A DNA stretch of 64,000 nucleotides from the NCBI GenBank assembly GCA_950022655.1, contig OX465584.1, positions 63,614,841 through 63,678,840 on the forward strand, given 5' to 3'. The stretch comes from Alentia gelatinosa (taxonomy: Eukaryota > Annelida > Polychaeta > Phyllodocida > Polynoidae). How positions within the stretch are numbered: position 1 is the first letter of the stretch; each line of letters starts with the position of its first letter. Below are positions 41,580 through 52,924 of this stretch, in pieces. Made by a program: the position numbers and the translations under genes. A model generated the notes under the pieces. That model saw only the letters and a list, made by a program, of their open reading frames with translations. It made no database searches and was not told the DNA's origin.

Positions 41580-42180
41580 TTCTCCATATAGTCGGCTGGT
41601 GGTGTTCCCAATGTTAAACCTGAGGCAAAAAATACCTAAGACCCGTTGCTCCACGTTTACGACAGAGCTGCGGATCGCAGAATAGCGATCCGAGGGCCTA
41701 AACGTTGCTCCTGAAAATTTGCGGATCCTGTCGTTATAGCATAGCCGCATCGTCGCGTAAAATACAGCATTTAGCGATGCTTTTTACGCGGACCCTCACA
41801 CCAGTGCAGATCGTCTGCGGATTGTATTACTTTGGTTAGAGATGGCCTTGTCTGATATTCTCATTAACAATATATGGTGTCGCTACCACCACCCTGCCCC
41901 TTGTTGTTCTACCTACAGGAAATAGCGATCCACACCACCAGGTGTCAGATCAGTTTTAACTATGGTGCCATCTGTATTTAATTAATGAATCTTCACCAGT
42001 CCCATTCAATATGTGTCGCTGAATTGTTGTATCGCCATCACATCGTAAAAACTAGCGATACCACGTGAATATACGATAGAAATTTAGACCTACCGATATG
42101 GCACCGATACAAAAACCAAATATCGGAGACATATCGGGAAGGTATAAAATCGTAGACAAATGCCTGGACACACCAATCCA
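41580..42180. mobile_element. Mixed remnants: AB module B, TTGCTCC element, GGCCTGG element
   Basis: CCAATGTTAAACCTGAGG (41607) is a B box. GACCCGTTGCTCCACG (41640) and AACGTTGCTCCTG (41701) are TTGCTCC-type ends. ACCGATATGGCACCGATA (42092) matches the interior of 38065-38344. Confidence 0.5.
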
Positions 42181-42493
42181 CCACGCATTGTATCTGATTT
42201 TTTCGGGGCCTAACCAATCAGTGCTTGGTGTACAGTAAACAACGTTAAACACTTCACACACACACCGTAACACCATCCCAGTCTCAGCCGCCTTTTAACG
42301 TCTATTAATAGAGCAGCTCATTTGGCTATCTCCCGTAGACAGAGTGACTCAGCCTTAGGCGGCCGCCTAGGCCTCAGGCCTCATAACGAGGCTGATGGCC
42401 TTGTTAGGTGGTCATCAACTGATAAGGAATCAGGTCACAGGGAGGGAGGGGGGAGGGTGATAGTAACACTGTGCGAAAACCACCAGTTTATTA

Positions 42494-42848
42494 GAGCGTG
42501 CTTGCACGTGCTAAATACATCATCTAGAAGTTAGAGTGGTCACATTGAACTTTCAGTGTGCTTCCAGAAAACTATCCCTTCACTATCTGCATGTTGTTCA
42601 TTGTGATAGTGATAACAGAGCAGGGAACCAGTGTCTCAGTGTCTTAGAGGCCTGCCCAGCTGACCATGACCAATCACACAAGACCGAAATACCTCATTGA
42701 CCCACTGTTGCTTGATATGTTTGGATCCTAGACTCAGGCAGTTAGAGAAATGGCAAGTTGACTGGGTGCAAGTGGGTTACAGAAAACGATCCATAGACTG
42801 AATGTAACCCAAACCTTTTAGTTGTTATCTATTTATAATTGCACGCTC
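42494..42848 (-). repeat. GAGCGTGC interspersed repeat, full copy
   Basis: Ends GAGCGTGC and GCACGCTC; AACTATCCCTTCACTATCTG and AAGTTGACTGGGTGCAAGTG inside. Confidence 0.82.
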
Positions 42849-42889
42849 ATTCATCAATGATGAACATTCTATGGGCTCCTAGTTGCTTT

Positions 42890-43325
42890 ATACGCCATCG
42901 CGGAGGTGCGTGTGTCGGCTGTCAATTGACTTGTTTTCATATATATACGCCCATATTTTACGACAGCGTATGAGGCGTATACAAGACTCTTTCCTTTTAA
43001 ATACGGACGCGTCTTGGCTGTATTTCACATCTAGCGTATACGAGAGGAAATATCCTCTGCGCAACACATATACGCCGGTCGTATACATGTTATATGGCAG
43101 GATCCAGAAAAGCAGCCCTATCAATTGGGCTGAGATCCACGCCACTTTATTGTACTGAAGAAACTTGAAAGGATCTCGCAATATGTATGTAATGATAGGT
43201 TGCAATAGAGAAACTTTACCAAAAAAAACAACAAAAAAACGTTTGGCGTATATAACATAAAAAGAAAAGGATTCGCCACTCTCAAAAGCATAGCTATATA
43301 CGCCGGGCGCATATATATGTAAAAT
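42890..43325. mobile_element. TATACGCC-rich element
   Basis: Words ATACGCC and GCGTATA recur on both strands (42893, 42945, 42975, 43070, 43245, 43297), suggesting inverted subrepeats. Termini not resolved. Confidence 0.45.
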
Positions 43326-43469
43326 GGTGGTTCTCGAGCAGTGTAAGCTACACTCTCAATAGCTCAGTTTCCTCTCAAATCATGATTTTCTAACTGTTTC
43401 CGGTAACATATCCTAACCTGATATGATCATAGGGAGCCAAAGTGAACCCACTAAAACGGCAGATACCCG

Positions 43470-44125
43470 TGCTCAAACACCCCTCTCATAAGATCTCAAA
43501 CTCTCTAAGTCGTATTCTGTACAAGGTTCACACTGCACTCTATGGGAGAAGAATTCTTAACAAACTAGGCTTAGAGCCTTGACAATCCACTGGCACACGG
43601 TATTCCCGCTAGGTGGTATCTTTGGGATTATAGGAATGGTTGGGTTGCATTGATGTACGTCAAATGTAAAGACAAATGCGGGAAGGTACCGCACTGCCCC
43701 CTGTGTAGACACTGGTGCTGCCATCTGGTTTCATGAGAATATTGCAGTTTCCCATAGACACCAATAGATAAGCACTTACCTTCTTCAGATGGCCTTCCCA
43801 TAGAAATTAGCATGGTGACATTATTTTTTTAGCATTTCTCATTTGCACATGTTCCCAGCTATCATAATCCAGAATTTTTTGAAGATAGCAATAGAACACC
43901 AGTGTCATTTAGCAACAAAGTAAAAATATTGCATTTTCCCATCGACACCAATAATTAAGCACTTACAATTTCAGATGGCCCTCCCATATAAGCGAGCATG
44001 GTGACATGCCTTTATTTTGCATTTCCTAATTGCTGATATATGGAACTTATATTATCCTGAGTTATTTGCAAAACTCAATAGAAATAGAAATCTCCCAAGT
44101 ACCAGTATTTGTCTTTAAATGGGAT
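43470..44125 (-). repeat. Two interspersed repeats, TTAGAGCC and AAAGACAAATGCTGG families
   Basis: 43480-43660 is the inverted partner of 19855-20095. 43665-44120 is the third copy of the family at 12664 and 25525. The two are adjacent, joined at TGTAAAGACAAATGCGG. Confidence 0.78.
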
Positions 44126-44189
44126 AAATGCAAATATGACACACCTAGTGCCCAGCACAGAGATATCAATTCAAACCCAATAACCCCAC

Positions 44190-44720
44190 GCCCACATTTA
44201 TAGTGCCAGGTCTCCCCCCCGCAACCCACCCCCACACACGCAGGCGCACACCCGACTTCCTGCCGCCATCTTGTCACCGCCGCGCCCTCTGTCGACAAGA
44301 ACGGCGACTCATCTCAATGTCACGTGACGTGTTGAGCATTGCTGTAAGCGGCCCTTGGCTCGGCCATCGTGCCTCTGGGGAGGGTCGTAGGGGGCCCCAA
44401 GTAGACGTCCCTGTCAGCCACTGCCATCGTTCTCCCCCCCGACCCCCGGCCACTAGGTCTCCGCCCGGAGAGTGTAGGAATCTGGAGTTGCCTGATAAGC
44501 GAGTGACGCCCAGTGCAGGAAGGTGGGGCCCTGACAATCGCCACTGAAGGAGTTGGTTTCCCTAATCCAATCGCCCGGTGGTGGGCTCGGGCCGGTAACT
44601 TCGGCATTTACCGGGTACAAATCGCCCGGACTCGGGTTCCCACATTCAATTTTGCCCCTGGCGGCAACTCCGGGCCCCGCCCGAGTACCAACTTGTTGGC
44701 AAACCTTCAGAGGGGAATTT
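44190..44720. promoter_or_regulatory. CpG-rich island with YY1, E-box and CTCF-like motifs
   Basis: CTGCCGCCATCTTGTC (44261) is YY1-like, CGCGCCCTCTGTCG (44280) resembles half of a CTCF site, and TGTCACGTGACGTG (44318) is a palindromic E-box. CCTAATCCAATCGCCC at 44560 adds a CCAAT box. Open frames on both strands reflect GC content and have no family similarity. Confidence 0.35.
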
Positions 44721-44994
44721 GCTTCCATTACCAAAGCGTGGCATTTCAATTGCGGAAACTCCGGGGGAAGATCTACCTCACTCTCCTATCGTAGGCGCTG
44801 TTGATCGGACTTCATATGACCTTATATGGTGATAACGGTAACAAGGCATATCTGTGTTAAACACCCGGTTAAGAGATCCCGGGTGTATGTGGGGGGAGAG
44901 TATCCAGATCAACCTGGATGTGTATACAGACTTGATCATCAAGATCCTCCTGATGTGAAGATCAGGGACCAGAAAGAGATTCTGGATGCTAATA

Positions 44995-45382
44995 AGGCCA
45001 CTAAAAAAACCAAACTTGTTTCTCATCATCAAGCCATGAAAAATATGATGAGGGCGCTTTTTTTTTGTTTTTTGTTGGCTATATCAAAGATGGCAGACAT
45101 ACAGTAAAAACCCCGCATAAGCGGACACCCTCCGATCCAGGCCAAAGTGGCTGCTTACGCGGGGTAACATCTTACGCGGGGTTTCCGGATTTTTACTGGC
45201 TATACATTTAATGCATCCCTGACATCAGGAGCTTTAATTTGATACTAAATACACATACCTTTCATAATTTCTATCAAGGTTTATCTATTTAAAAAAAAAA
45301 AAAAAAAAAAAAAAATCTTCTAAAATCGTTTTTTTCTGATGCGCGCAGTGATGAGAAACAAGTTTTTTTTGAGTGGCCTAAA
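44995..45382. mobile_element. GGCCACT.AAAAAA element with internal foldback
   Basis: Inverted ends AAGGCCACTAAAAAAACC and TTTTTTGAGTGGCCTAA with subterminal TTGTTTCTCATCA. A second small foldback is nested at 45102-45198, and a 24-A run lies at 45292-45315. Confidence 0.65.
45102..45198. mobile_element. CAGTAAAAACCCCGC foldback (pogo/Tigger-type ends)
   Basis: Inverted CAGTAAAAACCCCGC and GATTTTTACTG with inner GCTTACGCGGGGT. Ends of the kind CAGTRAAACCCCGC..AAGCGG and an adjoining TA suggest a Tc1/mariner-superfamily derivative. Confidence 0.6.
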
Positions 45383-45560
45383 CCAAGCTCGGTGGCTAAA
45401 TGATAGGGGTGTTCACCGCGAGCATGGGATGTCGTTGCTTCAAACCCCGGTCGGGTCATACCAAAGGTACCCACTGCTTAACACCCACCGTTAGAATGAG
45501 GAGTAGGGGGGCTAGGTTCCACTGAAGACCATCCAGTCACAAGGTACTCATATGTATAGG
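45383..45560 (+). repeat. tRNA-derived SINE, copy 1
   Basis: A-box-like GCTCGGTGGCTAAATGATAGG and B-box GCTTCAAACCCCGG precede a body with GGTCGGGTCATACCAAAG and CCACTGCTTAACACCC, also present at 46800-46960. Confidence 0.7.
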
Positions 45561-45627
45561 GCCTGAGTGTGGCTATAGGTGGTTCTACACACGATATTCC
45601 CTCAATAGAATTGACAAAAAAAAATGT

Positions 45628-45841
45628 ATGCAGTAAAATCCCGCTAAAGTGGCCCCTTAAGCGAGGTGCCCCCTTAAGCGGGGTTAAAATAAACTAAATA
45701 AAGAGTTCTGTTTTGAACAAAGTGTCCCTTTATGCGGGGTGTCCCTTTAAGCGGGTTGTTATATATATATATATACAGTGAAGCCCCGCTTCTGGGACAC
45801 CTCGCTTAAGGGTAAGCGAGGTGTCCCAAAAGCTGGGCTTC

Positions 45842-45843
<2 letters not shown>
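45628..45843. mobile_element. Two CAGTRAAAYCCCGC foldbacks, including a 68-bp minimal one
   Basis: 45628-45770 starts CAGTAAAATCCCGCTAAAGT and carries CCTTTAAGCGGG-type inverted words. 45776-45843 is almost all palindrome: CAGTGAAGCCCCGCTTCTGG against GTGAAGCCCAGCTTTTGG, sitting in TA repeats. Confidence 0.7.

Positions 45844-45880
<37 letters not shown>
45844..45880. repeat. (AT)n microsatellite
   Basis: About 18 AT units immediately after the minimal foldback. Confidence 0.97.
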
Positions 45881-46790
45881 CTTATCCAGAACCACCAGAG
45901 CAGTTTTAACAGCTATAGATCCCTCAGTGCTGAAATCTCCCTAGTAACAGGCAGTCGGACCAATGTTTGTCCTCCCTAGTGACCGCGGTAACTATGGAGA
46001 CACTTTAGAGTTCAATAGAAGCCTGACATATGCACAGGGACAGCCTCAAAGCAGGAATAGCATCAATGGTTGATGGACGACCAACTGAAGGTTATCTCTT
46101 GTTTACCATATTTGCCTCCTTTCATTGGTTGGAAAATAATCTAACCGATTATTTGAATTAGGTGAAAAGTCGCTTGCAAGTCTGCAAGTCGGGAGCCACC
46201 GATCAATTATGAGGGCACATAGCTTTTTTTAAATTTTTTTAATTTCGGATCCGTTCGCTACAGTTATAGTTGCGGTCTACCACTTCAACTTTTCTTTCCT
46301 TCCTACTAAGTACTATACCACTCGCAGGTGATTTTTTCTCTTCATTTTGTTTGCTGGAAGAATATATATGAGTCCCAACAATACAGCAGGAAAAAATAAC
46401 TTTTTTACACAATACAGTATACTTATACAAATATAATATACAATATGCAATATAGCAATACAGTTGTTATAGACACAATGCACAATGTAATTAGTTATTA
46501 CAGACATGATTATGAGATGAGGTTTATGTAGGTGATATAATACAATATGGCAGGCGTTACTCATTGTCGTACTTCAAGTCTGTACTCAGTGAACTAGTTT
46601 ATAGCGTTTCAACGTACAACATACCCTATAATTTATAGCTAGCATAACCATCTCAGTATTGCCATTTTAGTTTTACGCTTCTAGGTGGTTCTTTAAAGCT
46701 ATTGTGCTATGGAGGTGGTTCTCTCGCCCCCCCCCCCCACGCCATCCAAAACACCGGCGGGACCAATTATCAATGGATTTTATCCAAAAT
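45881..46790. other. No gene recognised
   Basis: AT-rich, with a C-run at 46727-46739. Nothing diagnostic on either strand. Confidence 0.4.
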
Positions 46791-46799
46791 ATTTTGGGG

Positions 46800-46960
46800 G
46801 GCTTGCCACAGAGGAATAAGTGGTCGGGGTGTTCACCTCGAGCATGGGAGATCAGGGGTTCAAACCCTGGTCGGGTCATACCAAAGACTTACACAGAAAT
46901 GGTACCCACTGCCCATTCTGCTTAACACCCGCCATTAGAATGAGGGCCAGAGTGGAAGAA
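46800..46960 (+). repeat. tRNA-derived SINE, copy 2
   Basis: B box GGGGTTCAAACCCTGG at 46855-46870 and the same body (CGGGTCATACCAAAGACTT, GGTACCCACTGC) as copy 1, slightly longer. Confidence 0.75.
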
Positions 46961-47420
46961 CGGCTGTATCGCCAAATTCGGTCATTATGTACACACAACA
47001 TAACCTTAATAAAAATTGCTAATTTCTTTTATAGAAAATAACAACTGATAACAGTGGTTGCCCTCGACTACAGTGGCGCTATCTAACCATTTCCTGGCGG
47101 ATGATGGTGGTGGAACTAGCAATCACTCTGTGCCCTACAATAATACTGACACTGAATACTGAGAGACTCAAAACGCTTTGTTTTATTGGTGAGGCTCAAG
47201 GTTTTCCCTCCTTTTTCGTAACTTTTCTTTTCGGCTAGAGTAGGCTCTTGGAGGTTCTCCTTTCCATATCTGGGTCCAGTGGCCTGGTATTTAGGTGAGC
47301 ATTTCTTCACAGGGTTTAAAAGTCATGGATGTTTCAGACTTCAACTCCGTGGTGTCCAGGCACATCCAAACCAGGGGGTCGCTGCTCCACATTTGCGATG
47401 CAGAAAAGCGACCCGATGGC
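46961..47420. other. No gene; repeat fragment
   Basis: GATGATGGTGGTGGAACTAG (47101) is an inverted copy of the segment at 37330. Remainder unassigned. Confidence 0.35.
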
Positions 47421-47680
47421 TTAAATATTGGTCCAGAATTTAAAAGCATATCAGACAATTCGCTTGATAATGTCATTTTCTCTCAAAAACAAGGTCTTTC
47501 TTAAGATTAAACGTGTAGTATGATACATTTACTACATTCTGTGAAAGTTTGGAGAGAATGACAAGGGTTTTACTATATGAAAAACAACTTTTTAGAATGT
47601 CTATACATTCTTTTATAAAATCATCAAAAGATTGATCTCTAAATCAAGAACAAGCACGGTGACTCCAAATTATTAAGTTA
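47420..47680. mobile_element. TTAAAGGCATATC element, partial
   Basis: GAAAAACAACTTTTTAGAAT and AAGATTGATCTCTAAAT align with 640-720. Confidence 0.65.
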
Positions 47681-47694
47681 TATACATTTGTGTG

Positions 47695-48135
47695 TATGTG
47701 TTAGCAGTTTATGTCTGCCTGTCTGTCTCTCTACCTGCCTCTCTGTCTCTGCCTATTTATTTGCCTGTCTTTCTTCCTATCTATCTGCCTGTCTATCTGC
47801 CTATGCCTGTCTATCTGACTATGTATCTCTCTGTCTATCTTTCTGTCTGCCTATGTGTCTATCTATCTGCCTGTCTCTCTGCATATTTATCTGCCTGTCT
47901 ATCTGACTATATATCTCTCTGTCTATCTGCCTGTCTTTCTGTCTGTCTGTATATCTGTCTGTCTATCACTGTCTATCTATTTACCTGTCTCTCTGTCTGT
48001 CTATCTGTCTATCTATCTCTCTGTCTGTCTATCTACCTGTCTCTGTATGTCTATCATGCTGTCTATCTGTCTATCTGTCTGTCTCTGTCTCTATAGCTAT
48101 CTATCTCTCTATCTGCCTGTCTATCACTCTGTCTC
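47695..48135. repeat. CTGT/CTAT tetranucleotide microsatellite
   Basis: Irregular CTGTCTATCTGCCTGTCT words over about 440 bp. Frames rich in Cys-Leu-Ser and Tyr-Leu-Ser are artefacts. Confidence 0.97.
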
Positions 48136-48149
48136 ATTTGGCCACAGTG

Positions 48150-48525
48150 CCCTTTGACGTTTGCGCCGTACTTAGCATACAGCCTCGTTCCCGGTTCTCA
48201 TTTGTCGTCTGCTCTCACAAAAGGTAAGCAAGTCCCGGGCGTCCCTGTGACGTCACTAATTGGCAACGGACGCTGTCCGTGGCATGCACTTCCGGACAAT
48301 GGGAGCTTGTCGAGAAAATGGCAATTTGGCGGCGATGAAACGGGTTCGACTTTGGCCCTGGGTGATAGCGAGGCTCTGAGACGCTCGGTGCATTCGGCAG
48401 TAAATGGCATGGTGAGCGTTGATTGGACGATTCGTCTCCTGTCGGGCGGTCATTACGCGGTGAATTAGCGCGACCCGGGTGCGAACGGACGGGCGGGGTA
48501 AAGTATGATAGTGTGAACACGGTGT
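48150..48525. promoter_or_regulatory. GC-rich island with CRE and CCAAT motifs
   Basis: A perfect CRE palindrome TGACGTCA (about 48248) is followed at once by AATTGG (inverted CCAAT). GTTGATTGGACG lies at 48418 and a plus-strand GTAAGC donor-like site at 48222. No exon recognised. Confidence 0.35.
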
Positions 48526-49905
48526 AAGAGTCGCCACTTGAGACTCGTACATTCTCTGGTAATTAAACCCCAGTCAGCTAACAACGATCCCGCTACACTC
48601 TCCCCCCCCCCCGCATCTTCCCCTATAGGCCTATACACACTCTCCAGTCCCACCCTTCTCCACTCTCCTCCCAGATCTTTCTCGGCGCTTACGCTTGCTA
48701 ATCTCTGCCTCAACCCAAAGCTGGTTCCCTGGGTATCCACTAAAGAGAGGGGAGACCAGCGAACATTTCAGATTCAAAACAAGGCAACTGTCAAAAGTTA
48801 TACAAGTCAAACAATTCACATATCATGAGTATGGAAATATGGGAATAGTTAAAGGAGCTTCACAGATAATCCAGACTTAAACCATTTTACAATGGGAATC
48901 CAGAGTTGATTAGACTGCCCCTTCAGAGGAGCACATGGGCATCGTGGACAAAACAAAACCCTGCAACACATGAGGTACTTTCCACTGTAGAAAGTAATCC
49001 CAGAGACTGTGTCTGGTTTTACATAAATGATAACAGAAATGAGGGAATTTATTTACTATATAAATATTTTCATCTCTATTTACATGTAGAACACAAAATA
49101 CCCCCAAAAGCCCTCAGAATTTAGGATATTTCAAAAACTGGCGTATGGGCCAGATTTTGGCCCAAACAGGCAGGTTGGGGCAGAGATATAAGCAACCACA
49201 GGAAGTAGAGCGCTGGATCTCTGCTGGGAGAGTGATCATTCTCCTCCCACAAATCCCCCATTCATACCACATAAGAAAAACCACATACATTGTATACGTT
49301 GTATGTCTCACAAATCTAGGCGAGAGTATTAATTTAGTTTTTTTATTATCATTTTCTTCGGGACTAAAACTAGATAGGAGCAGACGCCGTGAGCTCCTGT
49401 GGGGGGAGACTATCACCGGGGAGTTAATTGAAATGGGTGCTTGGAGAGTGTTGAGGTGGGGGTTGGGTTGTGTGTGGGTGTGAGGGTAGGTGCTTGTACG
49501 GTGTGCTGGAGGGTGGGGGTGTAGGGGTGAGGGTAGGGGGGTTACATGAGACCCCCTTAATGTCACAGCCATCGATTTTCCCGCCATAGACAGCCTTGGA
49601 ACAGCGGACGGTCAAGGTTAAAGGTGGGTATACGACGGAGAGCGACCAATTAGAATACCGCGCTGCTATTTCTCGGACCACTGCCGAAGACAAGAAATAG
49701 GTGTAAAAGAAAGAGTAAAAGAAAGGGAGGAAAGAAAGCAAAAAGAAAGGAGAAGATAAGACACGGACGGGAAATACGGATCGCGGAGAGAGGGCAGGGT
49801 TAAACGAAAAGGAAGATAGGTGTATCTAATAGAAACGAAAGGGATTGGATAGAAATTGAAATGAAATAAATGGATTAGATGTAAAGAAGTTGAAAAAGAG
49901 GAAGG
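48526..49905. other. No gene recognised
   Basis: Includes C-run and pyrimidine-rich patches (48600, 48650), a G/T-rich patch (49435-49550) and a GC-richer piece with GACCAATTAG at 49645. Frames are short and unsupported. Confidence 0.4.
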
Positions 49906-49907
49906 GG

Positions 49908-50015
49908 AAGAAGGAGAAGAAGAAGAAGAAGAAGAAGAAGAAGAAGAAGAAGAAGAAGAAGAAGAAGAAGAAGAAGAAGAAGAAGAAGAAGAAGAAGAAG
50001 AAGAAAGAGAAGGAG
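49908..50015. repeat. (AAG)n microsatellite
   Basis: About 33 AAG/GAA units on the plus strand, giving poly-Lys and poly-Leu frames. Confidence 0.97.
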
Positions 50016-50233
50016 AAGAAGATGAAACAAAAAGGTGGCAGATCGGTAATGCCGAACCTGGAAAGGCTTGTAAAGTTTGACCCTAAATAAAACCATTAAA
50101 CAAAACTAAAACCTAAAAAGGGAGGTTATAGAAGTTGCTGTTCGACAACTGGATAAAAACAAACATCATAGACTGGATAAAACAAAACTAGGAGCAGATA
50201 CTGGGTCTAGGAGTAGATTCATCACAGATGAAT

Positions 50234-50587
50234 GAGCGTGCAATTATAAATGAATAACAATTAAAAGGTTTGGGTTAGATTCAGTCTATGGATAGTTTTC
50301 TGTAACCCACTTGCACCCAGTCAACTTGCTATTTCTGCAACTGCCTATATCTAGGATCCAAACAAATCAAGCACCAGTGGGTCTTGAGGTATTTCGGTCT
50401 TGAATGATTGATCATGGTCAGCAGGGTATGCCTGTAAGAGACTGTGACACTGGCTCCCTGCTCTGTTCTCACTATCACAGTGAACAGCATGCAGATAGTA
50501 CAGGGATAGTTTTCTGGAAGCACACTGAAAGTTCAATGGGACCACTCTAACCTCTAGATGATGTATTTACCGCGTGCAAGCACGCTC
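50234..50587 (+). repeat. GAGCGTGC interspersed repeat, full copy
   Basis: Opposite orientation to 33053 and 42494. Ends GAGCGTGCAATTATAAATG and GCGTGCAAGCACGCTC. Confidence 0.82.
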
Positions 50588-50589
50588 TA

Positions 50590-51310
50590 AAAAGGTTTTC
50601 CTTTATGATTCCATGCTCAGTCATCAATGATGAACTTACCATTTGTTCCTAGTTCTCGATATTGGCTGTAATTCTGGGGTTTGTTAGGTAATTTAAACTC
50701 GCAACAAGCTTGAATATCATCAAATATTATCAAACGATAACCCTCCTACAGGTCTTCGTCTACCCTGTACTCTCATATGCATATTTATTCAACAGACCCC
50801 TGCTCTGCCTGGAGACTTATGTGGTGTTTCACCTGCCGATTATGACCAGTGATTATAGAATTTAAACAAGTGGAAAAAGATGGTGCAATATGCTCTCGGC
50901 AAAATCCAACTGGTAATTCTTTAGCTGGTAATATATGACGATTGCTTGGATTTGACGTGGGATTTTCTCTCTCTCTAGATTTTACATTGCATCAATTCTC
51001 TTTACAGAAACCTGAGTCACAAATCGGGAATATTCTTCTCATGTGGCAGTTCCACCTGCCGATTATGACCGCTGATTATGGCATTTCGTGCTGCCGACCG
51101 ATTATTTTTCACATTTCGTGCAATTATTGTCAGGTGGAAACAGAAATGGTCAACAATTTTTCTCCACCACCTTGTGCAGTATGGCACCATCAATCGACTT
51201 CTACACCCATCACTAAAACTAAAATGTATTGATTTAATCAGTGGCAGTCTGAATTTTACTTAAAAGACGGTCAGCGTCCATCGCACTTTTTCAGTGCGAG
51301 TCACAGATTG
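50590..51310. mobile_element. CCGATTAT elements
   Basis: Two left ends (GGTGTTTCACCTGCCGATTA at 50822 and GTGGCAGTTCCACCTGCCGA at 51043). The second element aligns with 21971-22345 to its right side (CAGTGCGAGTCACAGATT). Confidence 0.6.
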
Positions 51311-51324
51311 TGTTTCACAAGGAG

Positions 51325-51710
51325 TAAGTAACCCGGTGTTTAACTAGACGACTATAGGTGTCGATTCTTGAATTTAGCAACGCCTGACTTTCAGCCGGAA
51401 AAGGCTAGAAGTCATCTAGTGTAAACACCAAGCATGCGGCGACTGCAGATCTTCTGATTATGTAATTTTGTACCACCTGACAACTATCAGACATGCTCTG
51501 ATGCTTGGGACTAATTCAAGCCAGCTTGAATTAGTTGTCTAGACAGGCGGCGATTCTGTGAAAACTTAGTCATCAGTGTAAATGCTCAAGAGTCCATTCT
51601 GAGGTTGATGACTTTTGCGGTGAACATTGCCACCACCTGACGACTACTGGTTTGACAATCTACAGTCGCCAAGTATTTGATGGTCTGATGTAAACGCCAG
51701 GTTAGAAAGA
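51325..51710. mobile_element. TTTACACTAG foldback element
   Basis: Ends ACCCGGTGTTTAACTAGACG and TGATGTAAACGCCAGGTTA; internal CACCTGACGACTACTGG and GCAGATCTTCTGATTATG. Shares words with the 77-bp array. Confidence 0.65.
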
Positions 51711-51734
51711 AGTTTATGAGTGCTTAGTCTGTGT

Positions 51735-51968
51735 CCCTGTTCGCCATCGAGTTTGGAGCATGGAGTAATAGGAGCGAGGCAATAGCCAAGGGAATATTTC
51801 GAAGTGCTCCATACAAAATAGCAAACAGAAACTCAGACGGAACAAGAATGTTTCTGATTTTATCTTCCCCTGTAAATATTTATCTGTTTATCACTCATTT
51901 AGTACGAGTTACCGTACTCACAAGCCTGTTGAATACGAGGTCCCAATGTTAAGCCTATGGCTCAGATA
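51735..51968 (+). mobile_element. AB-R variant (A then B), right end lost
   Basis: Sister of 33945-34183: GCCATCGAGTTTGGAGCATG arms, tip GGC-AATA-GCC, TTATCTTCCCCTG start, box CCAATGTTAAGCCTATGG. Confidence 0.75.
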
Positions 51969-52029
51969 TAGTCAATAGACTCTCACTGGGGCACGTTGTG
52001 TAAGTAAGGGAGATATTACGGATTACTAT

Positions 52030-52530
52030 AGAGTAACACGAAGGGTGGCTTTCCGGTGATGCCTGAACGCCTCAGAACCAGCTCGCCCGACTAGCCCGAC
52101 TCGCCCGACTCTGTTAAACTAAATGGACGTCTTTTATTTCCACCGACAGAGATCGGCCAAGCGTGCGGCCAATCACACGCGCCGTACCATCGGCCGTCGG
52201 TTCACATTTCGTCAGCCGAGCGCCATATGAGAGCCGGCATGTAGTTGGCCAGTGCGGACGGGCAGGTCTGTGACGTGTTTCCGCTTCCTCTCGGTGCCGC
52301 TAGGTGCACCGGGAAGGTCACGTGAGGCGACTGCCGTGCCATCTGGTGCCAAAGTCAACACTATACGTTGGGCGGGCGGGTGTGGGGGGGACTTGGGGTA
52401 AAAGTCATTTTCATCACTGACTTGTTGTAATCGGCAGGTTACTACCCAGTGGCTCCACCTACTTCCGGTCCACTGCTTGAGGAATGCGGAAGTGATACCC
52501 AAGGGTCAAAGGTCACCCGCCGCTTTGTGT
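52030..52530. promoter_or_regulatory. GC-rich island with CCAAT motif
   Basis: GTGCGGCCAATCACACG (52156) in CpG-rich sequence, and GACTCGCCCGACT repeats near 52085. No recognised coding. Confidence 0.25.
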
Positions 52531-52924
52531 ACTCTCTGGTCTGGTCGTTGGATCGATTGTCTCACAAAACAAGAAGGATTAGCCTTGAACTTGGGATTTA
52601 TATCTCTTCCCTGGTACATCGTACGTCCATGGTGACTTTGGCATGCCTTGCTATACAGATCATTTGAATATGAAAGTGACTTCGGCTTATAAATCGATTA
52701 AAGGCATATCGAACAATTTGGCTTGAAAATTAAAAGCCATATCATTTTTCTGAAATTTATACGTGATTATTTCCAAGTGTTCTTGTACACATTTCAAATA
52801 ATAATAATTCTTTATTTATAGCTCAATATTATGACAATTTTATAATAGAATATATAGAGATTCTGTGGCCTTATGGAATGTGTAGTCATTCTAAATATTG
52901 ATACATGGTCCATTCTTGTTATTA

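Noticed and set aside
44190..44800. Several overlapping frames on both strands
   Set aside because: High GC removes stops; no frame shows protein-like conservation or exon boundaries I can support.
46826..46900. tRNA gene
   Set aside because: Only A-like and B boxes are present, no cloverleaf with paired acceptor stem, and the same unit with a shared non-tRNA tail is at 45383, so it is a SINE.
47688..48157. Cys/Leu/Ser- and Tyr/Leu-rich frames
   Set aside because: Tetranucleotide microsatellite, open in all three frames.
48222..48227. GTAAGC as a first-exon donor
   Set aside because: It follows a GC-rich island, but there is no matching downstream acceptor or coding exon in view.
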